From assembly GCA_002869425.1 (NCBI GenBank), contig PKSZ01000562.1, positions 1 through 7,448 of the forward strand: a stretch of 7,448 bases of DNA, written 5' to 3'. The translations under genes and the position numbers were made by a program. The notes below the pieces were generated by a model. That model was not told where the DNA came from, made no database searches, and worked only from the letters and a program-made list of their open reading frames with translations. Numbering within the stretch: position 1 is the stretch's first letter; each line of letters starts with the position of its first letter. Below, piece by piece: positions 1-5,585 of this stretch. Source of the DNA: Marinilabiliales bacterium (GTDB lineage Bacteria > Bacteroidota > Bacteroidia > Bacteroidales > BM523).

Positions 1-179
1 GAATTGTCAAAATTTCCAACCAGGTACATATCATTAGATAAGTCAGTTGCCAGATATGTGGTTTTATTTGCACCTGTGCCACTAAAATGGTAAAAATCTA
101 AATTTTCTTGAGAAAATACAGGATTAGCTAAAAATGCCGCTAAGAACGACAAGATAATAGCAATATTAATCTTTTTCAT
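1..179 (-). CDS. Secreted protein with beta-propeller-like repeat (C-terminus cut off by window edge)
   Basis: An open frame starts with ATG at 179 and runs without a stop to position 1, giving the first 59 residues only. The N-terminus is a clear Sec signal peptide: MKK, a hydrophobic stretch at about residues 4-18, and a likely signal peptidase I site around VFS|Q (residues 21-24), usual for exported Bacteroidota proteins. The mature part contains YLATDLSNDMYLVGNF (residues 42-57), which resembles the 'tDssGnvYvtG.F' unit of SBBP/NHL-type beta-propeller repeats. The protein is therefore probably an exported repeat protein, perhaps with a C-terminal sorting domain that cannot be seen here. 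It begins 15 nt after the lasso precursor stop on the same strand, so the two may be co-transcribed. Family and function are unproven; the frame and signal peptide are secure. Confidence 0.72.
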   Translation of the reverse strand, partial: MKKINIAIILSFLAAFLANPVFSQENLDFYHFSGTGANKTTYLATDLSNDMYLVGNFDN

Positions 180-194
180 AGAAATGAATATTAA

Positions 195-335
195 TTATGA
201 AACAGTTGTTCCTCCAGTTACCGTGGTTTCATAGGAACCCGGCCCACCCTCTGTGTTATTAAGAGAAAGTATTTTAAAAGTTGGTTTATACCAATTCTTT
301 TTTAGCATATTGTTTTCTATCTTGTTATCTTTCAT
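195..335 (-). CDS. Lasso peptide precursor (A), 46 aa, predicted 17-aa core
   Basis: This short gene encodes a leader of about 29 residues and the core GGPGSYETTVTGGTTVS. The leader carries WYKPTF, a variant of the YxxPxL motif bound by B1/RRE proteins, and ends in T-E, with Thr at the conserved penultimate position. Motif start to core is 15 residues, which matches known split-B lasso precursors. Gly1 and Glu7 give a 7-residue macrolactam; Glu7 is the only acidic core residue. The tail TTVTGGTTVS ends in Ser, a possible target of the neighbouring kinase. The same frame extends upstream to an ATG at 398, but a good promoter at 369-398 would start transcription near 362-365, so I prefer ATG 335. 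ATG 308 (37 aa, 20-residue leader) also remains possible. The gene points away from cyclase C, which is unusual. Identification rests on the motifs plus adjacent B1, B2 and C genes. Confidence 0.85.
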   Translation of the reverse strand: MKDNKIENNMLKKNWYKPTFKILSLNNTEGGPGSYETTVTGGTTVS

Positions 336-353
336 GCTTGAATGATACATTTG
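322..353 (+). promoter_or_regulatory. Candidate promoter for cyclase C
   Basis: TACATTTG (346-353) fits TAnnTTTG exactly and has a TTG (322-324) 21 nt upstream. Transcription would start near 358-361 and leave a leader of about 75 nt before ATG 437. This box lies within the 5' end of the divergent precursor transcription unit, so the two transcripts would start back to back. A weaker alternative, ATTATTTG at 411-418, lies closer to the gene. Confidence 0.32.
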
Positions 354-368
354 ATTTGTTACAAGGTT

Positions 369-398
369 CAAATATACAAATATGTTGTAATTGAGCAA
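369..398 (-). promoter_or_regulatory. Bacteroidota-type promoter for the lasso precursor
   Basis: On the minus strand TATATTTG (376-369) fits the -7 consensus TAnnTTTG exactly. A TTG (398-396) lies 19 nt upstream, within the usual spacing for the -33 element. The expected transcription start is about 362-365, leaving a leader of roughly 30 nt before ATG 335. A second near-identical box (CATATTTG, 384-377) directly abuts it. Sequence match only; no transcript data. Confidence 0.6.
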
Positions 399-414
399 TA
401 TAATATATCAATTA
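388..414. promoter_or_regulatory. Inverted repeat in the divergent A/C intergenic region, possible operator
   Basis: TAATTGA (388-394) and TCAATTA (408-414) form a perfect 7-bp inverted repeat with a 13-nt spacer, so the arm centres lie 20 bp (about two helical turns) apart. The spacer contains the -33 TTG of the precursor promoter, and the repeat lies just upstream of cyclase C. This geometry suits a dimeric regulator controlling both genes. The region is very AT-rich, so chance is a serious alternative. Confidence 0.33.
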
Positions 415-436
415 TTTGTTTTTGTTTTAATTAGAT

Positions 437-2338
437 ATGGATACTTATTGTGGAATATTAAGCGTTGATAAATCATCTAACTTAAGATTTCTTCTTGAAA
501 AACAGTCTAATTTGCTTTCCCGAAGTCTAAAAATGACAGGGCAGCATACTCTGGATAATGATTGGTGTGGTTATACTCAGTTTATTAGTAAAGATGAAAG
601 GCTTATAACAAAGGAATGTAAGCTTGATAAGATTAGTGTAATAGGTAGGATCGAAATAAAGAACAAAGATGAATTATTGAATTTGTTTTCTGTTGATGAG
701 AAGTATGATGAGAAATCATTTGTAAAAGAGTGTTATGAGAAATATGAGCTAGAATTCCTAAAATATTTGGATGGTGTTTTTGGTTTTGTAATCGTAGATA
801 CAATAAAACAGGAAATAGTGTGTATTACGGATAATGTATCAAATATACCTTTTTATATAGCGTCAGAGGATCTTTATTATTGTTGGTCTAACTCTATCAG
901 AGGTATATTGTTCGAAGAGAAATTTATACAAGTAACAAAATCGGAATTTGAAAGATTAGTGCTTGGGATAGACTTTCATGATTTTGAATCAGAAAACGAG
1001 GCTTCATTTATAAAACTTCCACCTGCTAGTTATTGTAAAATAACCAAAGATGGATATTTTGTTGAAAATTATTATAAGCTTGGTGATCAGCAGTTTGATT
1101 TCGATAATATGTCTGATATTGAGATACTAAATGGGTTGAAGGATAAATTATTTGAGGCTGTCAAATTCAGAAGTATTGGTTGTGGAGCCATAGGAGCAGA
1201 GCTAAGTGGGGGACTCGATTCTTCTTTTGTTTTATCTGTTCTTGTAAAACTTGGTATAGATGTAAGCGTTTTTACTAATTTAAAAGAAAGTGTAGATTAT
1301 ACTTATAAGGAACAACGTATTGATGAATATTATTGGTCAAAACTAGTGAAAGAATACTTGCAAATAACTAGTGAATACTATGTCGATAAATTGGATTCTT
1401 CAATTTATGATGCAATGAAGCAAAATATTTTGCATGTAAGAAAACCTATATTTCATTCATATGGAACATTTTTACATAAAGAATTGAACCTTGCTTCAGA
1501 GAAAAAAGTTGGAAAAATATTTAGCGGTTTTGGAGGGGATCAACTAATATCATCTCCTTGTTCAGGCTATCTTGATATTTTGATAGCAAATAAAGAATGG
1601 CACTTGCTTTTTAATTATTATTCAGCTAAATTTTCAGTTATCAGAGCAGCCTGGAAAATATTGAAAAAATGGGTTAAAAGATTGTTCACATCAGAAATAG
1701 GAGTTATTTCTGAAAAACGTTATAACTATTTTGCTAATTTATTTGAACTTACTCCTGTTGTTCAGGAAGAATATAATAAAGAATATTTAAGAACAAAAGC
1801 ACTAGAGATATCTACTTTAAAAAAGCATATATCATTATGTGAATCACAAATAGATGAGTTTAATTCAAATAATTCTGTTGAATTGCGTTTGGCGCATACG
1901 TATGAATATGGTTTAATGTACAATATAGAGTTTGTTTATCCCCTGTTGGATAAAACTGTAATGGAGTATTATTTGTCCATGCCAGATCATTTAAAAGTGA
2001 ATGCATTATTCGGTCGTTATGCATTAAGGAAAATTTCTAAAGGATTGCTGCCAGAAGAAATTGTTTGGAGACGAGATAAAAGTGGATCAGTAATGCCATT
2101 TGTTTTATCTCAGTTGGTACGGGAGAAAATGGAGATAGAAAAATACTTACTAGAAAACAGAGAAAAGTTTAACACCATTATAGACGTAGATAAGGCTATT
2201 GAGTGGTTCCAAAAAATTGTAAAATCTATTGAGGAGGGAAAAGCAGAATATTTCCCTGGTCGATTTATAGGATTATTATCTTACCTGATCTATATGGATT
2301 TGAAAGAGGGGGCTAAGAAAACCTCCCAACAACACTAA
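437..2338 (+). CDS. Lasso cyclase, asparagine synthetase B-like (C protein), 633 aa
   Basis: This is an ATP-dependent lactam synthetase of the asparagine synthetase fold. It is predicted to adenylate the Glu7 side chain of the cleaved precursor and join it to the Gly1 amine. An N-terminal Ntn-amidotransferase-like domain (about 1-200) shows CGIL near the start, LDGVFGFVIVD (111-121) and TDNVSNIPFY (131-140). The synthetase domain has the PP-loop SGGLDSS (257-263), SGFGGDQ (363-369), and the C-terminal block ending in WRRDKSG (544-550). The length is normal for lasso C proteins. Cys5 is not adjacent to the initiator Met, so it cannot be the usual N-terminal glutaminase nucleophile from this start; lasso cyclases do not need glutaminase activity. 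There is no clear ribosome-binding site. The gene stands alone on its strand; its last 26 nt overlap the end of convergent B2. Sampled stretches are markedly AT-richer (about 27% GC) than the kinase gene. Confidence 0.9.
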   Translation: MDTYCGILSVDKSSNLRFLLEKQSNLLSRSLKMTGQHTLDNDWCGYTQFISKDERLITKECKLDKISVIGRIEIKNKDELLNLFSVDEKYDEKSFVKECYEKYELEFLKYLDGVFGFVIVDTIKQEIVCITDNVSNIPFYIASEDLYYCWSNSIRGILFEEKFIQVTKSEFERLVLGIDFHDFESENEASFIKLPPASYCKITKDGYFVENYYKLGDQQFDFDNMSDIEILNGLKDKLFEAVKFRSIGCGAIGAELSGGLDSSFVLSVLVKLGIDVSVFTNLKESVDYTYKEQRIDEYYWSKLVKEYLQITSEYYVDKLDSSIYDAMKQNILHVRKPIFHSYGTFLHKELNLASEKKVGKIFSGFGGDQLISSPCSGYLDILIANKEWHLLFNYYSAKFSVIRAAWKILKKWVKRLFTSEIGVISEKRYNYFANLFELTPVVQEEYNKEYLRTKALEISTLKKHISLCESQIDEFNSNNSVELRLAHTYEYGLMYNIEFVYPLLDKTVMEYYLSMPDHLKVNALFGRYALRKISKGLLPEEIVWRRDKSGSVMPFVLSQLVREKMEIEKYLLENREKFNTIIDVDKAIEWFQKIVKSIEEGKAEYFPGRFIGLLSYLIYMDLKEGAKKTSQQH

Positions 2339-2744
2339 ATCCAGCTTTATTTTGTCCTCCTACAACATCAATGCCTCCACTTTCTAACCATGCATGTGCT
2401 TCCAGTGAGGAATGATCGTTGTTTTTCTTTACGCCAAGATAGAGTGTTGAAGTAATCCCTTGTTTTTTGAGTAGCCTTTTTGCGCCGATGGCTTGTGGTA
2501 AACAGTTGTTATTCCAAAATGCATATTTTGTTACTCTTTTTATGGCAAGCCGGACTTCTGCAATTGTATTTGTATTAAAGTTTTGGCTTTTTTCATCTGG
2601 AGTTTTCATGTATGTACCAATTCTTTTAAGATACCTTTCATTTTTTACAAAAAACAGGCTTGCTCTGGCAATGAAGCAATAATAGTAGGCACTTATGAAA
2701 AGGCGCTTTTCTTTTTTTGATATTTTAAAAAACTGGAATATCAT
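2313..2744 (-). CDS. Lasso leader peptidase, transglutaminase-like (B2), 143 aa
   Basis: This is a cysteine protease of the Transglut_core3 family that removes the precursor leader, working with separate B1. The catalytic Cys is in NNNCLPQA (Cys81) and the catalytic His in EAHAWLE (His117). The 36-residue Cys-His spacing equals that of the Cys150/His186 pair I recall for McjB of microcin J25. Asp126 in GIDVVGG is the best visible candidate for the third triad residue. The length is typical of stand-alone B2 proteins; the first 60 residues are a basic helical part. ATG overlaps the methyltransferase stop by 4 nt (ATGA), so it is the last gene of the minus-strand operon and translation is likely coupled. 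Its end overlaps the end of cyclase C convergently. Confidence 0.88.
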   Translation of the reverse strand: MIFQFFKISKKEKRLFISAYYYCFIARASLFFVKNERYLKRIGTYMKTPDEKSQNFNTNTIAEVRLAIKRVTKYAFWNNNCLPQAIGAKRLLKKQGITSTLYLGVKKNNDHSSLEAHAWLESGGIDVVGGQNKAGFSVVGRFS

Positions 2745-3460
2745 CCTTGTTTTATGAAAATTTTTTCCGGGATGCTTTTTTCAGATATTCGTTCATTGTT
2801 TTTATTGTATAAGGGTCTGTTTCTGTAGAAATTTTGATTGGGAACAGGAGTATATTTATTAGATATAGAGGTTTCTAGAAAGTTATAATCAGTATGTTCA
2901 ATTATAAAAGCTCCTCCTTTATTCAATAATTTGTCTAACTGAATAATTGTTCCTTCAAACTTTAAAAATGGATAATGTGGCTCACTATTTTGAGTCGCTA
3001 TATCTCTATTCTTTCTATGCTGGAATACTGCCATACAAAAAATAATATCATAGGGTCCGTGTTTGTTAATTTCCTCTTGTTCTGATTTTATGAAGTATAC
3101 GTTTTCTTTTCTATATGATTTTATCGCTTTATCAAGACTCTTTTTGTTTATATCTGTGCCAACTATTGTGGCTTCAGGAAAATATAGCTCCCTTAAGGCT
3201 TTTACTTCTTCTCCTGTAGAACAACCAAAGGAAAGGATTTTTAAACTTTCTTGGTTTGAATAAAGGGTTTGTACTAATTTGAAAATACTTGGGTATCTAT
3301 TGTATTTAGTAAATTCGGAGCTGTGGTGAAGATTTCTTTTCTGATTTCTTTCAAGGTTCTTTCTGTACCTATATTTTGAATTGAAAATATATTTCAAGGG
3401 AAACCATATTTTCAAAATAATTTTAAAAAAAATAGAATTGGAAGGTAGTTGAGTGCTCAA
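2741..3460 (-). CDS. Class I SAM-dependent methyltransferase, 239 aa, probable lasso tailoring enzyme
   Basis: A Rossmann-type methyltransferase, predicted to move a methyl group from S-adenosylmethionine to an unknown acceptor. Motif I is ILSFGCSTGEEV (75-86), whose CSTGEE resembles CheR-like enzymes. The acidic residue after beta-2 is Asp103 in VGTDIN, followed by YDIIFCMAVFQH (137-148) and LNKGGAFIIEH (179-189). The first 60 residues are basic and match nothing I recognise. The start is uncertain: no in-frame ATG occurs before residue 143, and I use the TTG at 3460, 16 nt after the B1 stop, with another TTG at residue 17. The gene sits between B1 and B2 and overlaps B2 by 4 nt, which argues for a role on the peptide. 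Carboxylate (C-terminal ester), hydroxyl or backbone methylation cannot be told apart from sequence. Confidence 0.75.
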   Translation of the reverse strand: MSTQLPSNSIFFKIILKIWFPLKYIFNSKYRYRKNLERNQKRNLHHSSEFTKYNRYPSIFKLVQTLYSNQESLKILSFGCSTGEEVKALRELYFPEATIVGTDINKKSLDKAIKSYRKENVYFIKSEQEEINKHGPYDIIFCMAVFQHRKNRDIATQNSEPHYPFLKFEGTIIQLDKLLNKGGAFIIEHTDYNFLETSISNKYTPVPNQNFYRNRPLYNKNNERISEKSIPEKIFIKQG

Positions 3461-3476
3461 GTTTTGAAAATTCAGG

Positions 3477-3755
3477 TTATGCTTGAATAACTAAGAGTTT
3501 TTTCTCATGTAAATCCATTAAGAAATCTTTGGTGTCTGCTGCACACATTGATTCCTCTACTTCGAATTCTTCCATTAATTTTTGGATGAGATTCTGGAAT
3601 GATATTTCATCTTCAATGATATCCCAAATCCTGGAGCCGATTTCATCCAGTCCGTAATATTCTCCCTTTTCAAGATTAAGCATAACCACTTCATTGTCCA
3701 TGCGATTGAACACAATGTCTTGTTTTCTCTGGATTTTTGTGTCTGCTGTTATCAT
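3477..3755 (-). CDS. PqqD-like RiPP recognition element (B1), 92 aa
   Basis: This small winged-helix protein of the PqqD family (RRE) binds the precursor leader and presents it to the B2 peptidase; the matching leader motif is WYKPTF in the precursor. The family signature is the block from Glu22 to Ile47: a strand EVVMLNLEKGEYYGL followed by DEIGSRIWDII, with a helical C-terminal half that includes FQNLIQKLMEEF. The length is usual for a stand-alone B1. The start ATG overlaps the sulfotransferase stop by 4 nt (ATGA). Split B1/B2 proteins are the common arrangement outside Proteobacteria. PqqD-like proteins also occur in other peptide and polysaccharide loci, but the precursor, B2 and C genes here make the lasso role the most likely one. 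Confidence 0.88.
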   Translation of the reverse strand: MITADTKIQRKQDIVFNRMDNEVVMLNLEKGEYYGLDEIGSRIWDIIEDEISFQNLIQKLMEEFEVEESMCAADTKDFLMDLHEKKLLVIQA

Positions 3756-4612
3756 AGTTTTGTGAATTCAGAATAATTGTACAAATGTAATGTTGTTTGG
3801 TTATTTGAGATTATTTTCTCAATGGTTTTTTTGTCCAGTTCTTCTTTCCATGAACCTATTTTTCCTTTTCTGAAGAAGCTTTTCATCCCTGCTGGTTTCT
3901 CTCTGAAACCATTATTGGTTTCCATTTTCTTTAGTGTATTGAAATTGCTCTTGTCAATGGCCAGCTGAATTCTTTCGTCGCTTACAGAAAGCTTGCAAAA
4001 CTCAACGGCTTTTTTAAATGTTTCAAAAGGTGCCTGAACCATATCTTCATACCGGATAACATGAATTGGGATTGACTTTTGAGTTGTCCAGCTTTCAACA
4101 TGTTCAGACCAGGCAAGGAGTTTTTGTCTTAATTGGTTATGTGGCATGTTTTCTTTGCGGCAAAAGGCAGCATTACTGTTTTCCAGTCTGAGGCTTGTTT
4201 TCTCATAACTTTTCCCCGAGTGATGTGCAAACGAAACTGTAACATCCAGCGGATTTCGTATAAAATACAATGCTCCGAACGAGCAATCGTCAGGAAATAA
4301 GGGCTCTCCATTAGGCAGATAAGTATAGGCATCGTGAACCTTCATGAAAAATTTCTCTTTAGAGTTTTTTGCTACAAAACGGTATACATCCGGCCTGATG
4401 CGGTCAATTTCTTCATGATCAAGATCTGTGGATTCGAGTCCTGATGCCTCTTCAAAAATGTCCCTGCTACTGGCTATAGGACTTCGCATCATATTGTTGA
4501 TGTCAACTTTTTCAGGGTTTTCACTTAGTAGATAAGATAAAAAAATACGAAACCAGGTGTTCCCTGATTTTGGATATGAGGCCAGCCATATGATTTTTTT
4601 ATTTTCTGTCAA
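3752..4612 (-). CDS. PAPS-dependent sulfotransferase (Sulfotransfer_1 family), 286 aa
   Basis: A cytosolic-type sulfotransferase, predicted to transfer sulfate from PAPS to a hydroxyl acceptor. The 5'-phosphosulfate loop is YPKSGNTW (13-20). His93 in KVHDAY (91-96) is in the place of the catalytic His. The 3'-phosphate-binding part is RNPLDVTVS (119-127), followed by RYEDM (187-191) and FFRKGKIGSW (246-255), the usual late PAPS-binding RKG..G.W block. The length is normal and no key motif is missing. The start appears to be TTG at 4612, in a TTGA overlap with the kinase stop; the next in-frame Met is residue 41, inside the fold. The gene lies between the kinase and B1, so the lasso peptide is the obvious candidate substrate (Tyr6 or Ser/Thr hydroxyls), but this is inference from context. 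Confidence 0.85.
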   Translation of the reverse strand: MTENKKIIWLASYPKSGNTWFRIFLSYLLSENPEKVDINNMMRSPIASSRDIFEEASGLESTDLDHEEIDRIRPDVYRFVAKNSKEKFFMKVHDAYTYLPNGEPLFPDDCSFGALYFIRNPLDVTVSFAHHSGKSYEKTSLRLENSNAAFCRKENMPHNQLRQKLLAWSEHVESWTTQKSIPIHVIRYEDMVQAPFETFKKAVEFCKLSVSDERIQLAIDKSNFNTLKKMETNNGFREKPAGMKSFFRKGKIGSWKEELDKKTIEKIISNNQTTLHLYNYSEFTKL

Positions 4613-5523
4613 GACTGCTGTTGCTGAAGCTTTTTAATTATCAAATCGGATATTTTCACCGGGTCGGATTCCGTATTTGGTCTAATGATATGGTACAGGG
4701 GTATATTGCTTGCGAGTTGTCCTATTTTCTGAAAAACGGCCAGCGCTGACTGTTCTCCCTGAGAAAAATTATTTCGATATATGTTTTCTTTGATGAAATT
4801 GAATTTTTTTATTCCCTGGATTTCATCAATGGTAAAGTCATCTTTGTTATGACTGGTAACAAAAAATATTGCTGCAATAGGAATTTTTTCTTTCTGCGTA
4901 AAGGATTTTGCAGGAAATGCCCTTTTTTCGAGATTGGGTCTTATTTTTTCGTAATCATCAGCGTTTATTTCAAACTTTTCAAGTGTTACGGGCCACTGTT
5001 TCATCTGTGGGAAGCCTGCATAAACATCAAGCCCTTCTCTGCTTATGGCGCATATATCATCCGCAATAAGAGGGAAACCTTTCTGCAAAAGGGAAAAGGC
5101 AATGGTTGATTTTCCAATACCAGACTTGCCGGATACCAGGATTGCCTGGTTGTTTATTTCTACAGCACTTGCATGCAGTGGAACAATCAATCTTTGATGA
5201 AAAACAGCACCCATACAGGAGCCGAGAAGGAAAATCCCGATGCTTTTATTATCCGAACCACTAAATGGCTCAATTGTTATTTTATTTCCATTGCAAACAT
5301 AGTAGCGTGCAACATCATCAACGGATAGTAAAAATTCAGTAGCATTAATTTCAAATCGGGCTGCTTTTAAGCTTGCTTCCTGAAGTTGATGCGGAACTTT
5401 TCCGAATACAATTTCTACATCAGCTTTTTGAAATGTAGATGTAATTAGTTCAGGGAGCTCTATCTCAGATTTAATATTTAATCCAAATGCCTTGTATGTA
5501 AAGCCAGATGCCATGATATTCAC
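4609..5523 (-). CDS. HPr kinase/phosphorylase-like lasso peptide kinase, about 304 aa
   Basis: A P-loop kinase of the HPr kinase fold. Visible are LHASAVEI (116-123), the Walker A loop GKSGIGKST (132-140), the acidic pair in LIADDICAI (152-160), and FPQMKQWP (171-178), all in the order seen in HprK-like proteins. The first 100 residues are the variable N-terminal domain, beginning FTYKAFGLNIKSEIELPEL, common in this subgroup. Such kinases phosphorylate the C-terminal Ser in paeninodin-type lasso peptides; the core here also ends in Ser. It is first in a five-gene operon. The frame opens with GTG at 5523; ATG at 5514 (301 aa) is equally plausible and fits better with the promoter-like box at 5523-5530. 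HprK-like proteins also occur in polysaccharide loci, so the substrate is inferred from the neighbours. Confidence 0.82.
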   Translation of the reverse strand: MNIMASGFTYKAFGLNIKSEIELPELITSTFQKADVEIVFGKVPHQLQEASLKAARFEINATEFLLSVDDVARYYVCNGNKITIEPFSGSDNKSIGIFLLGSCMGAVFHQRLIVPLHASAVEINNQAILVSGKSGIGKSTIAFSLLQKGFPLIADDICAISREGLDVYAGFPQMKQWPVTLEKFEINADDYEKIRPNLEKRAFPAKSFTQKEKIPIAAIFFVTSHNKDDFTIDEIQGIKKFNFIKENIYRNNFSQGEQSALAVFQKIGQLASNIPLYHIIRPNTESDPVKISDLIIKKLQQQQS

Positions 5524-5530
5524 AAAGTTA
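5523..5530 (-). promoter_or_regulatory. Candidate -7 box for the kinase operon
   Basis: TAACTTTG on the minus strand is an exact TAnnTTTG match. No TTG lies at the expected upstream distance (only a TGTT at about 17-20 nt), so the -33 element is weak. If used, transcription would begin around 5516-5519, close to ATG 5514, giving an almost leaderless mRNA and excluding the GTG at 5523 as start. Confidence 0.35.
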
Positions 5531-5563
5531 CTTATTTCATTAGAATAACATTGAATTTTCTTT

Positions 5564-5571
5564 TAATTTCG
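5564..5571 (+). promoter_or_regulatory. Weak candidate -7 box for the DUF354 gene
   Basis: TAATTTCG differs from TAnnTTTG at one base and lies 14 nt before the GTG at 5586. No properly spaced TTG is present upstream; the nearest TTG (5551-5553) is only 10 nt away. The 62-nt gap between the divergent genes must contain both promoters if each unit has its own. Confidence 0.25.
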
Positions 5572-5585
5572 CATCAAACTCTTGT

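Noticed and set aside
195..240. Core starting at Gly2 with a 6-residue ring
   Set aside because: It would move the conserved Thr from the penultimate to the third-last leader position and need a ring smaller than any known lasso.
437..2338. Genuine asparagine synthetase or polysaccharide-locus AsnB homologue
   Set aside because: The Cys is not N-terminal, and the gene sits between a lasso-type precursor and B2, so the lasso cyclase reading fits better.
2318..2340. Possible terminator hairpin between C and B2 (GAGG ... CCTC)
   Set aside because: Only a 4-bp stem with a long loop and no following T-run on either strand.
2467..2682. Plus-strand open frame of 71 codons opposite B2
   Set aside because: It lies wholly antisense to B2, which has a catalytic Cys/His pair; the hydrophobic product shows no family features.
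3063..3263. Plus-strand open frame opposite the methyltransferase
   Set aside because: Antisense shadow of a gene with clear SAM-binding motifs; no independent start signal or motif.
4129..4332. Minus-strand 67-codon frame inside the sulfotransferase
   Set aside because: Same-strand alternative frame within an intact, motif-rich sulfotransferase.
4849..5109. Plus-strand Cys/Phe-rich frame opposite the kinase
   Set aside because: Antisense shadow of the Walker A region; the Cys content comes from the reverse complement, not from a metal-binding motif.
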